A DNA stretch of 64,000 bases from Ferruginibacter sp. (GTDB lineage Bacteria; Bacteroidota; Bacteroidia; Chitinophagales; Chitinophagaceae): the NCBI GenBank assembly GCA_019638485.1, contig JAHBTP010000001.1, positions 1,444,445-1,508,444 on the forward strand, in the 5' to 3' direction. Shown piece by piece: positions 19,974 through 28,420 of the stretch. Numbering within the stretch: the first letter of the stretch is position 1; the number at the start of each line of letters is the position of its first letter. Below the pieces are notes generated by a model. It saw only the letters and a list, made by a program, of their open reading frames with translations. It was not told the DNA's origin and searched no databases. A program made the translations under genes and the position numbers.

Positions 19974-22013
19974 TTACTTTTTATTCCAGGTGAAAACCAG
20001 GCTCAAGAAATAACTCCTTCCATAGGCCAAAGGTATTTTCCCACCTGTTTCATGAGGCTCATCCAATATATTAATATTTAAATTGGTAAGGTTAAACAGG
20101 TTTTTTATTCCTGCATTAGCCATAAGCATACTTCCTATTTTTTTATTTAGTGTAAAGTCAAGCCAAGAATAAGCCTTCAGTTCGGCTAATCTGATTTCAC
20201 TACCGGTATTCGTTAATACTTCGGTGTAATACGGCAACTTACCGGTAAACTTATAAAACACATTTGCTACCAAGCCTGCCTTTTTAAAATGGTAAGAAGC
20301 TTGGGTATTCAATTCCGGCGACCATTTAAATTCAGGTAAGCTTTTGTCATCCTGACGATAGCTATTATAGCGACCTGTATATCCCAATCCAAGTCCCATA
20401 GTAAATTGCTTCCATTGAAAATTATTTTCAATAGCAATACCGCGTGTTTTATACTTTTCAATATTGATATAGGTAGTGAGATTCCCACTTCCCACTGCCG
20501 CATAATCAATCATATTATCTATATCATTCACGAATGCTTTAAGAATGGTGCGTGCTTTTAATTTGTTGGTACCATATTTTAAGTTGAATGAACCGGTAAT
20601 AGAATTTGAATGTTCAGCTTCTAAATCGGGGTTTCCGGTTATACTATGATTAGCATCAAAGAAATCATAATAAAGTTCACGCAATGAAGGAGAGCGGAAA
20701 CCTCGTGAATAAGCTATCCGGATATCTGCACGTTGGGTAAGCATATACTTAATATGGAGAGATGGAACAACCGGTGGTGCTTTATATACAGAGTTCTTGA
20801 TTAACCTTAAACCCGGTCTGATATTAAGTTTAGGAGTAGGCGAATATTCAGCGGTTACAAAAAATGCATAATCTTTCACTTGTTGTTTTCCTGCCTTAAT
20901 TCTTTCTCCGTCGCCACTCTCGGTATTTATATCAAAGCCCGGTTGAACTGTAAAATGGGTATAGGGTCTGTAAGTAACACTTCCTCTAAAAGTTAGCGCA
21001 TCAATAGTACTTAAGCTATTCATCCCCGGAGTATTTACACCTCGAACATCACCATTAGGATAATATAATGAGGAGAAAACCTGACGGGTATAGTGGGTAA
21101 AAGAAGTAGCTATATTAGCTTCTATTTTTCTTGTTGCTTTAATAGTTGCCTGCACCTGATGCATAGTACGAATAGAGATATATTCCTGATCAAGCGCCGG
21201 ATCACCATTACCGGGAAGGTTTGCAGGATTTGTAATCAACTCATCTAAACCATCATAGCGATAATACACGTCAAGTTTTTTTATACGATAGCCTAAAATT
21301 CCACTCCCTAAAAACTGACGCTTCTTATGCCATTCCAATTCCCTACCGGTTAATGTATCTTTCCATCCATTAAACATATTTCTACCAATGCTTCCGTTAA
21401 AATACCAATGCTTGTGTGAGCCGCTTAATTGAATATGTTGATTGTGAATTCCTTTATTCCATCCGTATTCATTACCTGCTGTTTCTTCCTGCACCTTAGC
21501 CACAACACCTATAGCAGAATGGTTTTCTTTTTTTTGAGTAATAATATTTATTACACCAGCTAAAGCATCTGCGCCGTAGATTACTGACATAGGTCCTTCA
21601 ACAATTTCTATCCGATCAATGGAACTTACATCTAATTGATTAATGTTTATTTCATTATTAAAACCTTGTCTGCCCGATACCGGCACTCCATCAATCAACA
21701 CCTTCACATATTGACCTGATAAACCTGACATAGACAAGTCAGAACCTCCGGTAGCTAAATCCTGATTATAACGAAAGTTCAACTGATTGGATAGAATATC
21801 CTGCAAATTACTTGCACCCATTGCGTTTATTGTTTCCTGCTTAATTACCTTTACCTGATAAACAGATTGATGTACAGATTGAGCACGATATTGCCCGGTA
21901 ATTACTATTTCATCCAAATCTTTTCCCTTTAGGCTATCCTCTTGTGCAAACCCTTTCAATCCACAAAACAGGCATACAAACACAAATAAAAAAAGCTTAA
22001 ATAATTTTCTCAT
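19974..22013 (-). CDS. TonB-dependent outer-membrane receptor (HmuR-like partner)
   Basis: The product starts MRKLFKLFLFVFVCLFCGLK (ATG at 22013; an upstream in-frame start would add a polar 7-residue prefix to the signal peptide). It has a plug domain (DEIVITGQYRAQSVHQSVYQ, SGLSGQYVKVLIDGVPVSGR, RIEIVEGPMSVIYGADALAG) and a beta-barrel ending in an aromatic residue cluster (GRSYFLSLVFTWNKK). The 679 residues are typical of TonB receptors for small ligands such as haem or cobalamin. Co-transcription with the HmuY-like gene points to haem. No haem-pump genes follow. Confidence 0.88.
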   Translation of the reverse strand: MRKLFKLFLFVFVCLFCGLKGFAQEDSLKGKDLDEIVITGQYRAQSVHQSVYQVKVIKQETINAMGASNLQDILSNQLNFRYNQDLATGGSDLSMSGLSGQYVKVLIDGVPVSGRQGFNNEININQLDVSSIDRIEIVEGPMSVIYGADALAGVINIITQKKENHSAIGVVAKVQEETAGNEYGWNKGIHNQHIQLSGSHKHWYFNGSIGRNMFNGWKDTLTGRELEWHKKRQFLGSGILGYRIKKLDVYYRYDGLDELITNPANLPGNGDPALDQEYISIRTMHQVQATIKATRKIEANIATSFTHYTRQVFSSLYYPNGDVRGVNTPGMNSLSTIDALTFRGSVTYRPYTHFTVQPGFDINTESGDGERIKAGKQQVKDYAFFVTAEYSPTPKLNIRPGLRLIKNSVYKAPPVVPSLHIKYMLTQRADIRIAYSRGFRSPSLRELYYDFFDANHSITGNPDLEAEHSNSITGSFNLKYGTNKLKARTILKAFVNDIDNMIDYAAVGSGNLTTYINIEKYKTRGIAIENNFQWKQFTMGLGLGYTGRYNSYRQDDKSLPEFKWSPELNTQASYHFKKAGLVANVFYKFTGKLPYYTEVLTNTGSEIRLAELKAYSWLDFTLNKKIGSMLMANAGIKNLFNLTNLNINILDEPHETGGKIPLAYGRSYFLSLVFTWNKK

Positions 22014-22606
22014 AAAAGTTTTATTCCGGGGCAAAATTTCTTCTTTTTATTTATTAAAAACACAGTGGGGGCAATTGTGACTGAATAATGACAAAAACAA
22101 AACATTTATCAACAGAAAGCACACACCATTCAATTATAAAAAATGAAAACACTTCATGCACACAAACAAATAAACAAAGCAAAATTAAAAGGCAAAATTT
22201 TACTACTTCTATTAACCCCTTTCAAGCAAACAATATAAACATACCACTTCGTTAGCGAAACCGCATAATGCCTAAAATCTAATAAAGTAAAAAGCTCTTC
22301 TTCATAACCATTAACTGCGTTTATGCGTAATAGTTATTTTTAAAAATTGCTCCAATTATAATTTCATCATGATACCCATATTTAAATTGCTATTTATCAA
22401 ATAGTTTAATCTGGTATAACAATCCAATTAATATTTATGAAAGAAAATGGTAAGTAAATTAACCTTAACAAAAAGTATGGTATTAAAAAATATAACATTG
22501 TTTCAATATGCATTACTTTGTATAACTGGTGTAAAGAGATAATGCAGAATATTTACTTTAGCAAACAATTCTTACCTTCGTTAAAACACACCTACTGAAT
22601 CACATT
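22014..22606. other. Divergent intergenic region, no gene seen
   Basis: About 590 bp, very A+T-rich, between the divergent receptor and NUMOD4-like genes. A TACCTTCG box (22573-22580), one change from TAnnTTTG, lies 26 bp before the ATG at 22607 and may serve that gene. I see no open frame, stable hairpin or known binding site for the receptor gene. Confidence 0.55.
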
Positions 22607-23191
22607 ATGGTTAGATTTTTTCCTACAGAGCAATTCAAAGAAATTGCATTAAATGGTCCTCTACAGCTACGATACGCTATTTCAAATTATGGGAGGCTGC
22701 TAAGTTTTTCAAATGAATTTTCAGACGGACGCATTGTAAAGGGCACAATGATTGAAGGCTACCGCATATTCCGGTATAAAGTTCGTGTTGATGGCAAATT
22801 AAAACATCGTCACGCTTTCATGTATAAACTAGTTGCCCAACATTTTTTAGTTCAACCATCACCCGAGCATACCTTTGTATTGCATTTGGATTATGCCAAA
22901 TCCAATGATTATGTATCCAATTTAAAATGGGCAACAAAAGAAGAGATGTTAGCCCATCAGCGTAAGAGCCCATACGTAATCAAGGCAAAGGAGAACCGCC
23001 TGAACGGTCAAACACTTATGAAAGATGGAGCCAAACTTACTACAACAAAAGTGATGATGCTGAAAAAGCAATTAGCCAATCCCAACCGTAAGACCCGTAT
23101 TAAAATGCTAGCCAAACAATTTGGAATAAGTGAAATGCAGGTTTACCGCATCAGAAGTGGAGAAAACTGGTCGCAAATAAAAATAGACTAA
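22607..23191 (+). CDS. NUMOD4/HNH-like DNA-binding protein
   Basis: The 194-residue protein has a NUMOD4-like N-terminus (FKEIALNGPLQLRYAISNYG), an HNH-like core (HAFMYKLVAQHFL…VLHLDYAKSNDYVSNLKWAT) and a C-terminal helix-turn-helix-like segment (MLAKQFGISEMQVYRIRSGE). The core keeps the central His and the Asn of NLKWAT but has Leu where canonical enzymes have Asp before the His (VDHIDG type) and ND where NN is usual. It may be a weakened or domesticated homing-endonuclease relative acting as a DNA-binding protein. It ends exactly where the convergent proline dehydrogenase gene ends. Confidence 0.7.
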   Translation: MVRFFPTEQFKEIALNGPLQLRYAISNYGRLLSFSNEFSDGRIVKGTMIEGYRIFRYKVRVDGKLKHRHAFMYKLVAQHFLVQPSPEHTFVLHLDYAKSNDYVSNLKWATKEEMLAHQRKSPYVIKAKENRLNGQTLMKDGAKLTTTKVMMLKKQLANPNRKTRIKMLAKQFGISEMQVYRIRSGENWSQIKID

Positions 23192-24415
23192 TTACTTAGC
23201 CCCTCTTCTTCGTTTTAATTCTGTTTTAATTAATTGTAATTCGCGGCTGGTTTGTCCAGACACAGAAGTATTTTCCTCAGCCCTTCTCATCAGATAAGGA
23301 ACAACATCCTTAATAGGTCCGAAAGGCAGATATTTACTCACATTAAAACCTGCTGCAGCCAAATTAAAAGTGATTTGATCACTCATTCCATACAATTGCG
23401 AAAAATGAATATGCTTATGATTATGTGCAATATTTTGTTCATCCATCATTAATGCGGCAGCCATATTACTATGTTCATTATGTGATGCTAAAATTAAGGA
23501 CACCTCATTAAGATGATCAATACAAAACTTCACTCCAGCATCATAATCCCTGTCGCAACTCTCTTTATCGGGTTGGATAGGTGATGGATAGTTCTTTTCT
23601 AAGGCCCTGGCCCTTTCCTTTTCCATATAGGCGCCACGCACCAATTTTGCACCTAAAATAAAACCACGTTCTTTAGCAGCCAGATAATTCTCCTCTAAAA
23701 ACTTTAATCTATCATGCCGATACATTTGATAGGTATTATACACAATAGCTTCCTGTTTATTCAATTCATCCATCAATATAAGTGTAATGGCATCCACCGG
23801 ATCGTGTATCCAAGTCTCTTCGGCATCTATTAATACACCCACTCGTTTATCCTTAGCCGTTAGCGAAATATTTCTCAGGCGATTTACTACATTCTCCCAT
23901 TCTGCTTGTTCTTCTTTCAACAAAGCTTTTACCGCTTCTTTGTATCGCACCATTAACGTACCGGAGCCGGCCTGCATGGCTGTGTTTAACTTTTGTAATA
24001 ATCCCGTGCGAGCTAAACCGGTAACCTTAATACTCATAAAAGGAATATTAGTTTGGGTAGCAGCAAAATTCACCACTTCAATAAACTGTTTTGTAGCCTC
24101 TGCATAGGCCGCTTCACCATAATCTCCCCCTTCCACCGCATAATCCATAATTACCTGAACATGATATTTGCCAAGTTTATCCACCAGCGGAACAGACTCC
24201 TGCATTGTTTCTCCACCAACAAATTGCTCAAAAATGGTAGCTTTAACTATCGAATGCATAAAAGGAATATTCCATTTTACTGCAGTAGGAATAGTGTTTA
24301 ACCCAAGCTTGAGCAATAACTTATTGCCAATAACTGAAAACAAAAAGTTAGCCCGCTTCAAACCGGCATCTGTTTTATACTTAAATGCCTGTTCCGTATT
24401 ATTGAATGATATCAT
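23192..24415 (-). CDS. Proline dehydrogenase
   Basis: FAD enzyme oxidising proline to pyrroline-5-carboxylate, feeding the respiratory chain. The 407 residues are the monofunctional form. Family signatures include YNTYQMYRHDRL, the GAKLVRGAYMEKERARA segment, SLILASHNEHSN and a C-terminal QLYGMSDQITFNLAAAGFNV followed by YLMRRAEENTSV. No P5C dehydrogenase gene is in the window. Its start lies 4 bp from a TAAATTTG box on the same strand, which implies an almost leaderless mRNA. Confidence 0.93.
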   Translation of the reverse strand: MISFNNTEQAFKYKTDAGLKRANFLFSVIGNKLLLKLGLNTIPTAVKWNIPFMHSIVKATIFEQFVGGETMQESVPLVDKLGKYHVQVIMDYAVEGGDYGEAAYAEATKQFIEVVNFAATQTNIPFMSIKVTGLARTGLLQKLNTAMQAGSGTLMVRYKEAVKALLKEEQAEWENVVNRLRNISLTAKDKRVGVLIDAEETWIHDPVDAITLILMDELNKQEAIVYNTYQMYRHDRLKFLEENYLAAKERGFILGAKLVRGAYMEKERARALEKNYPSPIQPDKESCDRDYDAGVKFCIDHLNEVSLILASHNEHSNMAAALMMDEQNIAHNHKHIHFSQLYGMSDQITFNLAAAGFNVSKYLPFGPIKDVVPYLMRRAEENTSVSGQTSRELQLIKTELKRRRGAK

Positions 24416-24419
24416 AACA

Positions 24420-24427
24420 CAAATTTA
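24420..24427 (-). promoter_or_regulatory. Probable -7 box for proline dehydrogenase
   Basis: Minus-strand TAAATTTG matches TAnnTTTG. The ATG begins only 4 bp downstream, so transcription would start at or near the start codon. No exact -33 TTTG is found at 19-21 bp. Confidence 0.5.
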
Positions 24428-24441
24428 CAGCAGTACAACAT

Positions 24442-24449
24442 TATCTTTG
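24442..24449 (+). promoter_or_regulatory. Probable -7 box for the acyl-CoA thioesterase
   Basis: Plus-strand TATCTTTG matches TAnnTTTG and lies 15 bp before the ATG at 24465. It is back to back with the proline dehydrogenase box, 14 bp apart. Confidence 0.55.
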
Positions 24450-24464
24450 CATGAAATAAAGAAT

Positions 24465-24980
24465 ATGGAAGGTAAAAAATGTAGTGTAAGCTTCACCATA
24501 ATGAATGAACTTGTACTTCCCAACGATACAAATATATTTGGTAACCTCATGGGCGGTAGATTAATGTACTGGATGGATATTGCTGCAGGTATTGCCGCAG
24601 GTAAACATTGTAATGCACCAAGCATGACGGCATCCGTAGATAACCTTTCTTTTAAAAATCCCATAAAACTTGGCAATACTGTTCACATACAGGCTAAGGT
24701 AAGCCGTGCATTTAATACCAGTATGGAAATTCATTTAAAGGTGTGGGGTGAGGATTCACAACAACAATACCGATATGAAAGCAATGAAGCGTATTTCACC
24801 TTTGTTGCTCTCGATCCTAATGGAAAACCACGACCGGTACCGGAGCTTATACCTGAAAGCGATGAAGAAAAGAAAGTATATGACGGAGCTTTAAGAAGAA
24901 GGCAGTTACGCTTAATCCTTGCCGGTAAGATGCAACCTGATGATGCTACCGAACTACGATCTCTGTTTATGAAAGATTAA
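24465..24980 (+). CDS. Acyl-CoA thioesterase (hotdog fold)
   Basis: Hydrolyses acyl-CoA thioesters. I use the ATG at 24465 because the hotdog domain begins right after it (MEGKKCSVSFTIMNELVLPN) and a promoter box lies just upstream. The longer open frame only reads antisense of the proline dehydrogenase gene. The 171 residues contain the family segment NIFGNLMGGRLMYWMDIAAG, the following SVDNLSFKNPIKLGNTVHIQ and a helical tail. Chain-length preference cannot be read from sequence. Confidence 0.92.
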   Translation: MEGKKCSVSFTIMNELVLPNDTNIFGNLMGGRLMYWMDIAAGIAAGKHCNAPSMTASVDNLSFKNPIKLGNTVHIQAKVSRAFNTSMEIHLKVWGEDSQQQYRYESNEAYFTFVALDPNGKPRPVPELIPESDEEKKVYDGALRRRQLRLILAGKMQPDDATELRSLFMKD

Positions 24981-24983
24981 TGC

Positions 24984-25733
24984 TTAATTATGTTGAAGCT
25001 CACCTTTCGGCTTCAACATAAATGAACTACTTTGCTCAATCGCATCCATAACCTGGCTCAATATATCTTCCACCGAATCATTATAATCAATTTGCAGGGG
25101 TGGTTTAAATCTTACCGAAAGCCTGCTCCTCCGCTTTTTTAATTTTAATCCTTTTTTATCAAAAGCACGCCAAAAGCCATTTATCACTACAGGAATAACA
25201 ACAGGTTTTTGTAGCTTGATAATATAAGCTGTTCCCTTCCTGCCCGGTGCAAATGGCTTGGTAGTCCCTTGCGGGAAAGTGATAACCCAGTTCCTTTCTA
25301 ATGCCCTTATAATTTTTCGAGTATCTGTAGGATCAAGCCCACGCCTAACTTCCGTTCCATCTTTATGCCAAGTACGCTTTACAGTAACCGCTCCTGCTAA
25401 AGTGAATAGTTTAGAAATTAAACTGCTTTTCATCGTTTCCTCAGCAGCTACATATTTTACCCTTGTAAATGGACTTAATAAATAGTAAGGCACACCTAAT
25501 TTATTTCGCTTACGCCATTTAAATGCACAAAAAATATGTAAGAAAGTAATTACATCTGCAAAATATGTTTGATGATTGCTCACAAACAACACATTGCTTT
25601 TCGGTAAACTTTTCAAATGCTCCATCCCCTCAATTTTCAATCGGTTTATAATGTTTAAACCCGGATAGGAAAATACGCCCACCACCGCATATACGATTCC
25701 TTTAACAAACGACATTTCCTTCCAACTCTTCAT
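24984..25733 (-). CDS. PlsC-like 1-acylglycerol-3-phosphate acyltransferase
   Basis: Membrane acyltransferase of phospholipid synthesis. The 249 residues show the HX4D motif in SNHQTYFADV and the third block as FPQGTTKPF, where most PlsC proteins have FPEGT. The KGTAYIIKLQKPVVIPVVIN block also fits. An N-terminal hydrophobic stretch (FVKGIVYAVVGVFSYPG) probably anchors it. The Glu-to-Gln change in FPQGT is seen here directly, but its effect is unknown. It is convergent with the thioesterase gene, with 3 bp between them. Confidence 0.85.
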   Translation of the reverse strand: MKSWKEMSFVKGIVYAVVGVFSYPGLNIINRLKIEGMEHLKSLPKSNVLFVSNHQTYFADVITFLHIFCAFKWRKRNKLGVPYYLLSPFTRVKYVAAEETMKSSLISKLFTLAGAVTVKRTWHKDGTEVRRGLDPTDTRKIIRALERNWVITFPQGTTKPFAPGRKGTAYIIKLQKPVVIPVVINGFWRAFDKKGLKLKKRRSRLSVRFKPPLQIDYNDSVEDILSQVMDAIEQSSSFMLKPKGELQHN

Positions 25734-25890
25734 AAAATTTTTGGAGATATTAGTTAAATATAGGAAAGAAAATATTCTCAGCTTTACACTTTAATATAAA
25801 CAACTGATGATTAGATTATTATGCATATATAATTAATTATTACTATTTCTGAAAAATCCAGTATAATAAGGTTTTAAACTGAAAATTTTG

Positions 25891-25898
25891 TACTTTTG
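25891..25898 (+). promoter_or_regulatory. Probable -7 box for rpsA
   Basis: TACTTTTG matches TAnnTTTG and is followed by a short leader with a small inverted repeat (CCCG…CGGG, 25904-25919) before the ATG at 25931. A -33 TTTG at 19-21 bp is not seen. Confidence 0.55.
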
Positions 25899-25930
25899 CA
25901 ACCCCGATAAAAAAACGGGATATACTGATT

Positions 25931-27901
25931 ATGTTCAACAATATTATTAAACAATTTAACGCAGAAGAACAGGAGCCAAAGGCAACAGAAAATACTGAGG
26001 CTGCTGCGACAACAAATGAACCTGTTCAAGAAACTACGCAAACTCAAACCGAAGCAGCTCCAGTACAAGAACCAGCTCCTGTTGCTGAGGTTATTGAAGA
26101 AACAGCTCATGACGATTTCGATTGGTCGCGCGACAAGAGAAATGTGGCAGCCTACTCTTCTGAGGAAAGAGAAAAGTATGACAATGTGTATGACAACACC
26201 TTCAAACAAATTAATGATGGTGAAATGATTATGGCCACTATTGAATCACTTACAAAAACTGATGCAGTTGTAAACATTGGCTTTAAAAGTGATGGTCTTA
26301 TTTCATTAAATGAATTCCGTGACATCCCCGGTGGTGTTAAAGTAGGAGATCAGGTAGAAGTGATGGTTGTTGAAAAAGAAGACCGTCAGGGAAATCTTAA
26401 CTTAAGCCGAAGACAAGCCCGTATTACACGTGCTTGGGAGCGAATTGTAGAAGTAAATAAAACAGGCGAAATTGTTACAGGTGTGGTTACAAGCAAAACA
26501 AAGGGTGGACTTATCGTTGATATCTTCGGAATGGAAACCTTCTTGCCCGGGTCACAAATTGATGTAAAACCTGTAACTGACTACGATCAATTTGTAGGAA
26601 AAACAATGGAGTTTAAGGTGGTTAAGATTAATGAAGCCATTAAAAACGCTGTGGTTTCTCATAAGGCACTTATTGAAAGTGATATTGAAGCACAACGTGC
26701 AGAAATTATGGGTAAATTAGAAAAAGGCCAGGTGTTGGAAGGAACTATCAAAAACATTACAGATTTTGGAGCATTCCTCGATTTGGGCGGATTAGATGGC
26801 TTGCTGTATATTACTGATATTTCATGGGGCCGTATTAACCACCCATCTGAAGTACTTAAACTGGATCAAAAACTAAACGTAGTAGTATTAGATTTTGACG
26901 ATGATAAAAAACGTATCAGCCTTGGTCTTAAACAACTTACTAAACACCCTTGGGATACATTAACCGAAAACATGAAAGAGGGTGAAATTATAAAAGGCAA
27001 GGTGGTAAATATTGAAGATTACGGTGCATTTTTAGAAATCATTCCGGGCGTAGAAGGTTTGGTTCACGTGAGTGAAATCACCTGGGCAAACACACCTATC
27101 AATGCAAAAGAGTTTTTCAAACTTGGTGATGAATATGAAGCTAAAATAGTTACTCTTGATAAGGAAGCGCGTAAGATGAGTTTGTCTATTAAACAAATGA
27201 CAGAAGATCCATGGACAAACATCGAACAACTTTTCCCTGAAGGAAGCCGCCATACAGGTTCTGTAAAAAACATTACTCCATACGGCGTATTTGTTGAACT
27301 TGCTACCGGCATCGGAGGAATGATTCACATCAGTGACCTAAGCTGGTTAAAGCGCTTTAATCATCCAAGTGAATTTACTAAAGTAGGAAACGATATTGAA
27401 GTAATCATTCTTAACATTGATAAAGAAAATCGTAAACTTCAATTAGGACATAAGCAAATTGAAGAAGATCCTTGGAATAGTTTGGAAACTGTATTCTCTG
27501 AAGGTACTACTCACGAAGGAACCGTGATGAAAAAAGATGATAAGGGAGCAGTAGTTCAATTACCATACGGTTTGGAAGGCTTTGCTCCTAGTCGTCATTT
27601 ACTGAAAGAGGATGGCAAAACCATTGGTGCTGATGAAACTGCCCAGTTTATAGTAATTGAGTTTGATCGCAATGATAAGCGCATTGTGCTTAGCCACACT
27701 CGTTTATGGGAACAAGAAAAAGAAGAAGAAAAGCAAACTCATCTGAAAGAAAAAAGAGCAGAGGCTGAAAGCACTAAAAAAGCTGTTAAAAATATCCAAA
27801 GCAAGGTTGAAAAATCAACCCTTGGTGATCTGGGTGTTTTAGCTGATTTAAAGGCAAAACTTGATGATGCAGAAAAGAACGGAGACACCCCGGACGCATA
27901 A
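25931..27901 (+). CDS. rpsA: 30S ribosomal protein S1
   Basis: RNA-binding ribosomal protein that brings structured or leader-poor mRNAs to the 30S subunit. After an acidic, Glu/Ala/Thr-rich N-terminal extension (about 60 residues) come six S1/OB domains. Domains 3-5 are canonical (GTIKNITDFGAFLDLGGLDG, GKVVNIEDYGAFLEI, GSVKNITPYGVFVEL). Domains 1, 2 and 6 are more divergent. A basic helical tail (KEKRAEAESTKKAVKNIQSK) ends the 656-residue chain, longer than the E. coli protein because of the extension. It has its own promoter box and a strong terminator, so it is monocistronic. Confidence 0.97.
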   Translation: MFNNIIKQFNAEEQEPKATENTEAAATTNEPVQETTQTQTEAAPVQEPAPVAEVIEETAHDDFDWSRDKRNVAAYSSEEREKYDNVYDNTFKQINDGEMIMATIESLTKTDAVVNIGFKSDGLISLNEFRDIPGGVKVGDQVEVMVVEKEDRQGNLNLSRRQARITRAWERIVEVNKTGEIVTGVVTSKTKGGLIVDIFGMETFLPGSQIDVKPVTDYDQFVGKTMEFKVVKINEAIKNAVVSHKALIESDIEAQRAEIMGKLEKGQVLEGTIKNITDFGAFLDLGGLDGLLYITDISWGRINHPSEVLKLDQKLNVVVLDFDDDKKRISLGLKQLTKHPWDTLTENMKEGEIIKGKVVNIEDYGAFLEIIPGVEGLVHVSEITWANTPINAKEFFKLGDEYEAKIVTLDKEARKMSLSIKQMTEDPWTNIEQLFPEGSRHTGSVKNITPYGVFVELATGIGGMIHISDLSWLKRFNHPSEFTKVGNDIEVIILNIDKENRKLQLGHKQIEEDPWNSLETVFSEGTTHEGTVMKKDDKGAVVQLPYGLEGFAPSRHLLKEDGKTIGADETAQFIVIEFDRNDKRIVLSHTRLWEQEKEEEKQTHLKEKRAEAESTKKAVKNIQSKVEKSTLGDLGVLADLKAKLDDAEKNGDTPDA

Positions 27902-27927
27902 ATAATCATAAGCAATAATTTTCTTAA

Positions 27928-27957
27928 AGTCCTACTGTAAAAAGTAGGACTTTTTTT
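27928..27957 (+). terminator. Terminator of rpsA
   Basis: AGTCCTAC pairs with GTAGGACT across an 8-nt loop, followed by seven T residues. It lies 27 bp after the rpsA stop codon. Confidence 0.93.
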
Positions 27958-28040
27958 GCTTTTAACTAACGATTAAAAAATTTATGTATATTACACCGAA
28001 TTTAAATTAATCATTTTTAGTAAATAAAAATTAGCTTGAT

Positions 28041-28331
28041 ATGAAAAGGTTATTATTATGTGCAGTAATGGTGGCTGGGTTTACCACTTTAGCAACTGCC
28101 CAAAAAACTACAACTAATAAACAAGAAACAACAATCAAGGAACAATCCCAAGATGAAGCAAAGCTAAAAGCCGAAGTTGTTAAACCTGCATCGAATACTT
28201 CAGCAATTGACGCAAATGTTGAAAATCAATCTGAACTAAGAATAAGAGCCAAGAAAGCACCGGCTCCCGAGGTGTTGGAAGCAAGAAAGGCAAAAGCTGC
28301 TCAGGCTGAAACTACCTTGCAAAAAGATTAA
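28041..28331 (+). CDS. Small exported charged protein, unknown
   Basis: 96 residues with a clean SPI signal peptide (MKRLLLCAVMVAGFTTLATA, cleavage near AQ). The mature part is low-complexity and rich in Lys, Glu, Ala, Thr and Gln, with no cysteine. No family is recognised. It is probably disordered in the periplasm. It stands alone between two terminators. Confidence 0.7.
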   Translation: MKRLLLCAVMVAGFTTLATAQKTTTNKQETTIKEQSQDEAKLKAEVVKPASNTSAIDANVENQSELRIRAKKAPAPEVLEARKAKAAQAETTLQKD

Positions 28332-28355
28332 TGCTACTACACTTATATTTATAAT

Positions 28356-28380
28356 AAGGCATCCTTTTTCGGGATGCCTT
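28356..28380. terminator. Bidirectional terminator between a small exported protein gene and hmgA
   Basis: AAGGCATCC (28356-28364) pairs with GGATGCCTT (28372-28380). T-rich sequence follows on the plus strand (ATTTTTA), and on the minus strand the hairpin is followed by ATTATAAATA. It can serve both convergent genes. Confidence 0.8.
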
Positions 28381-28420
28381 ATTTTTAAGCCTTATTGATA
28401 CAAAATATCTATTTGAAAAT

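Noticed and set aside
24168..24464. N-terminal extension of the thioesterase
   Set aside because: The extra 99 codons run antisense through the proline dehydrogenase start, and a -7 box plus the domain start support the ATG at 24465.
27032..27328. Minus-strand ORFs in rpsA
   Set aside because: Antisense of conserved S1 domains, without protein-like features.
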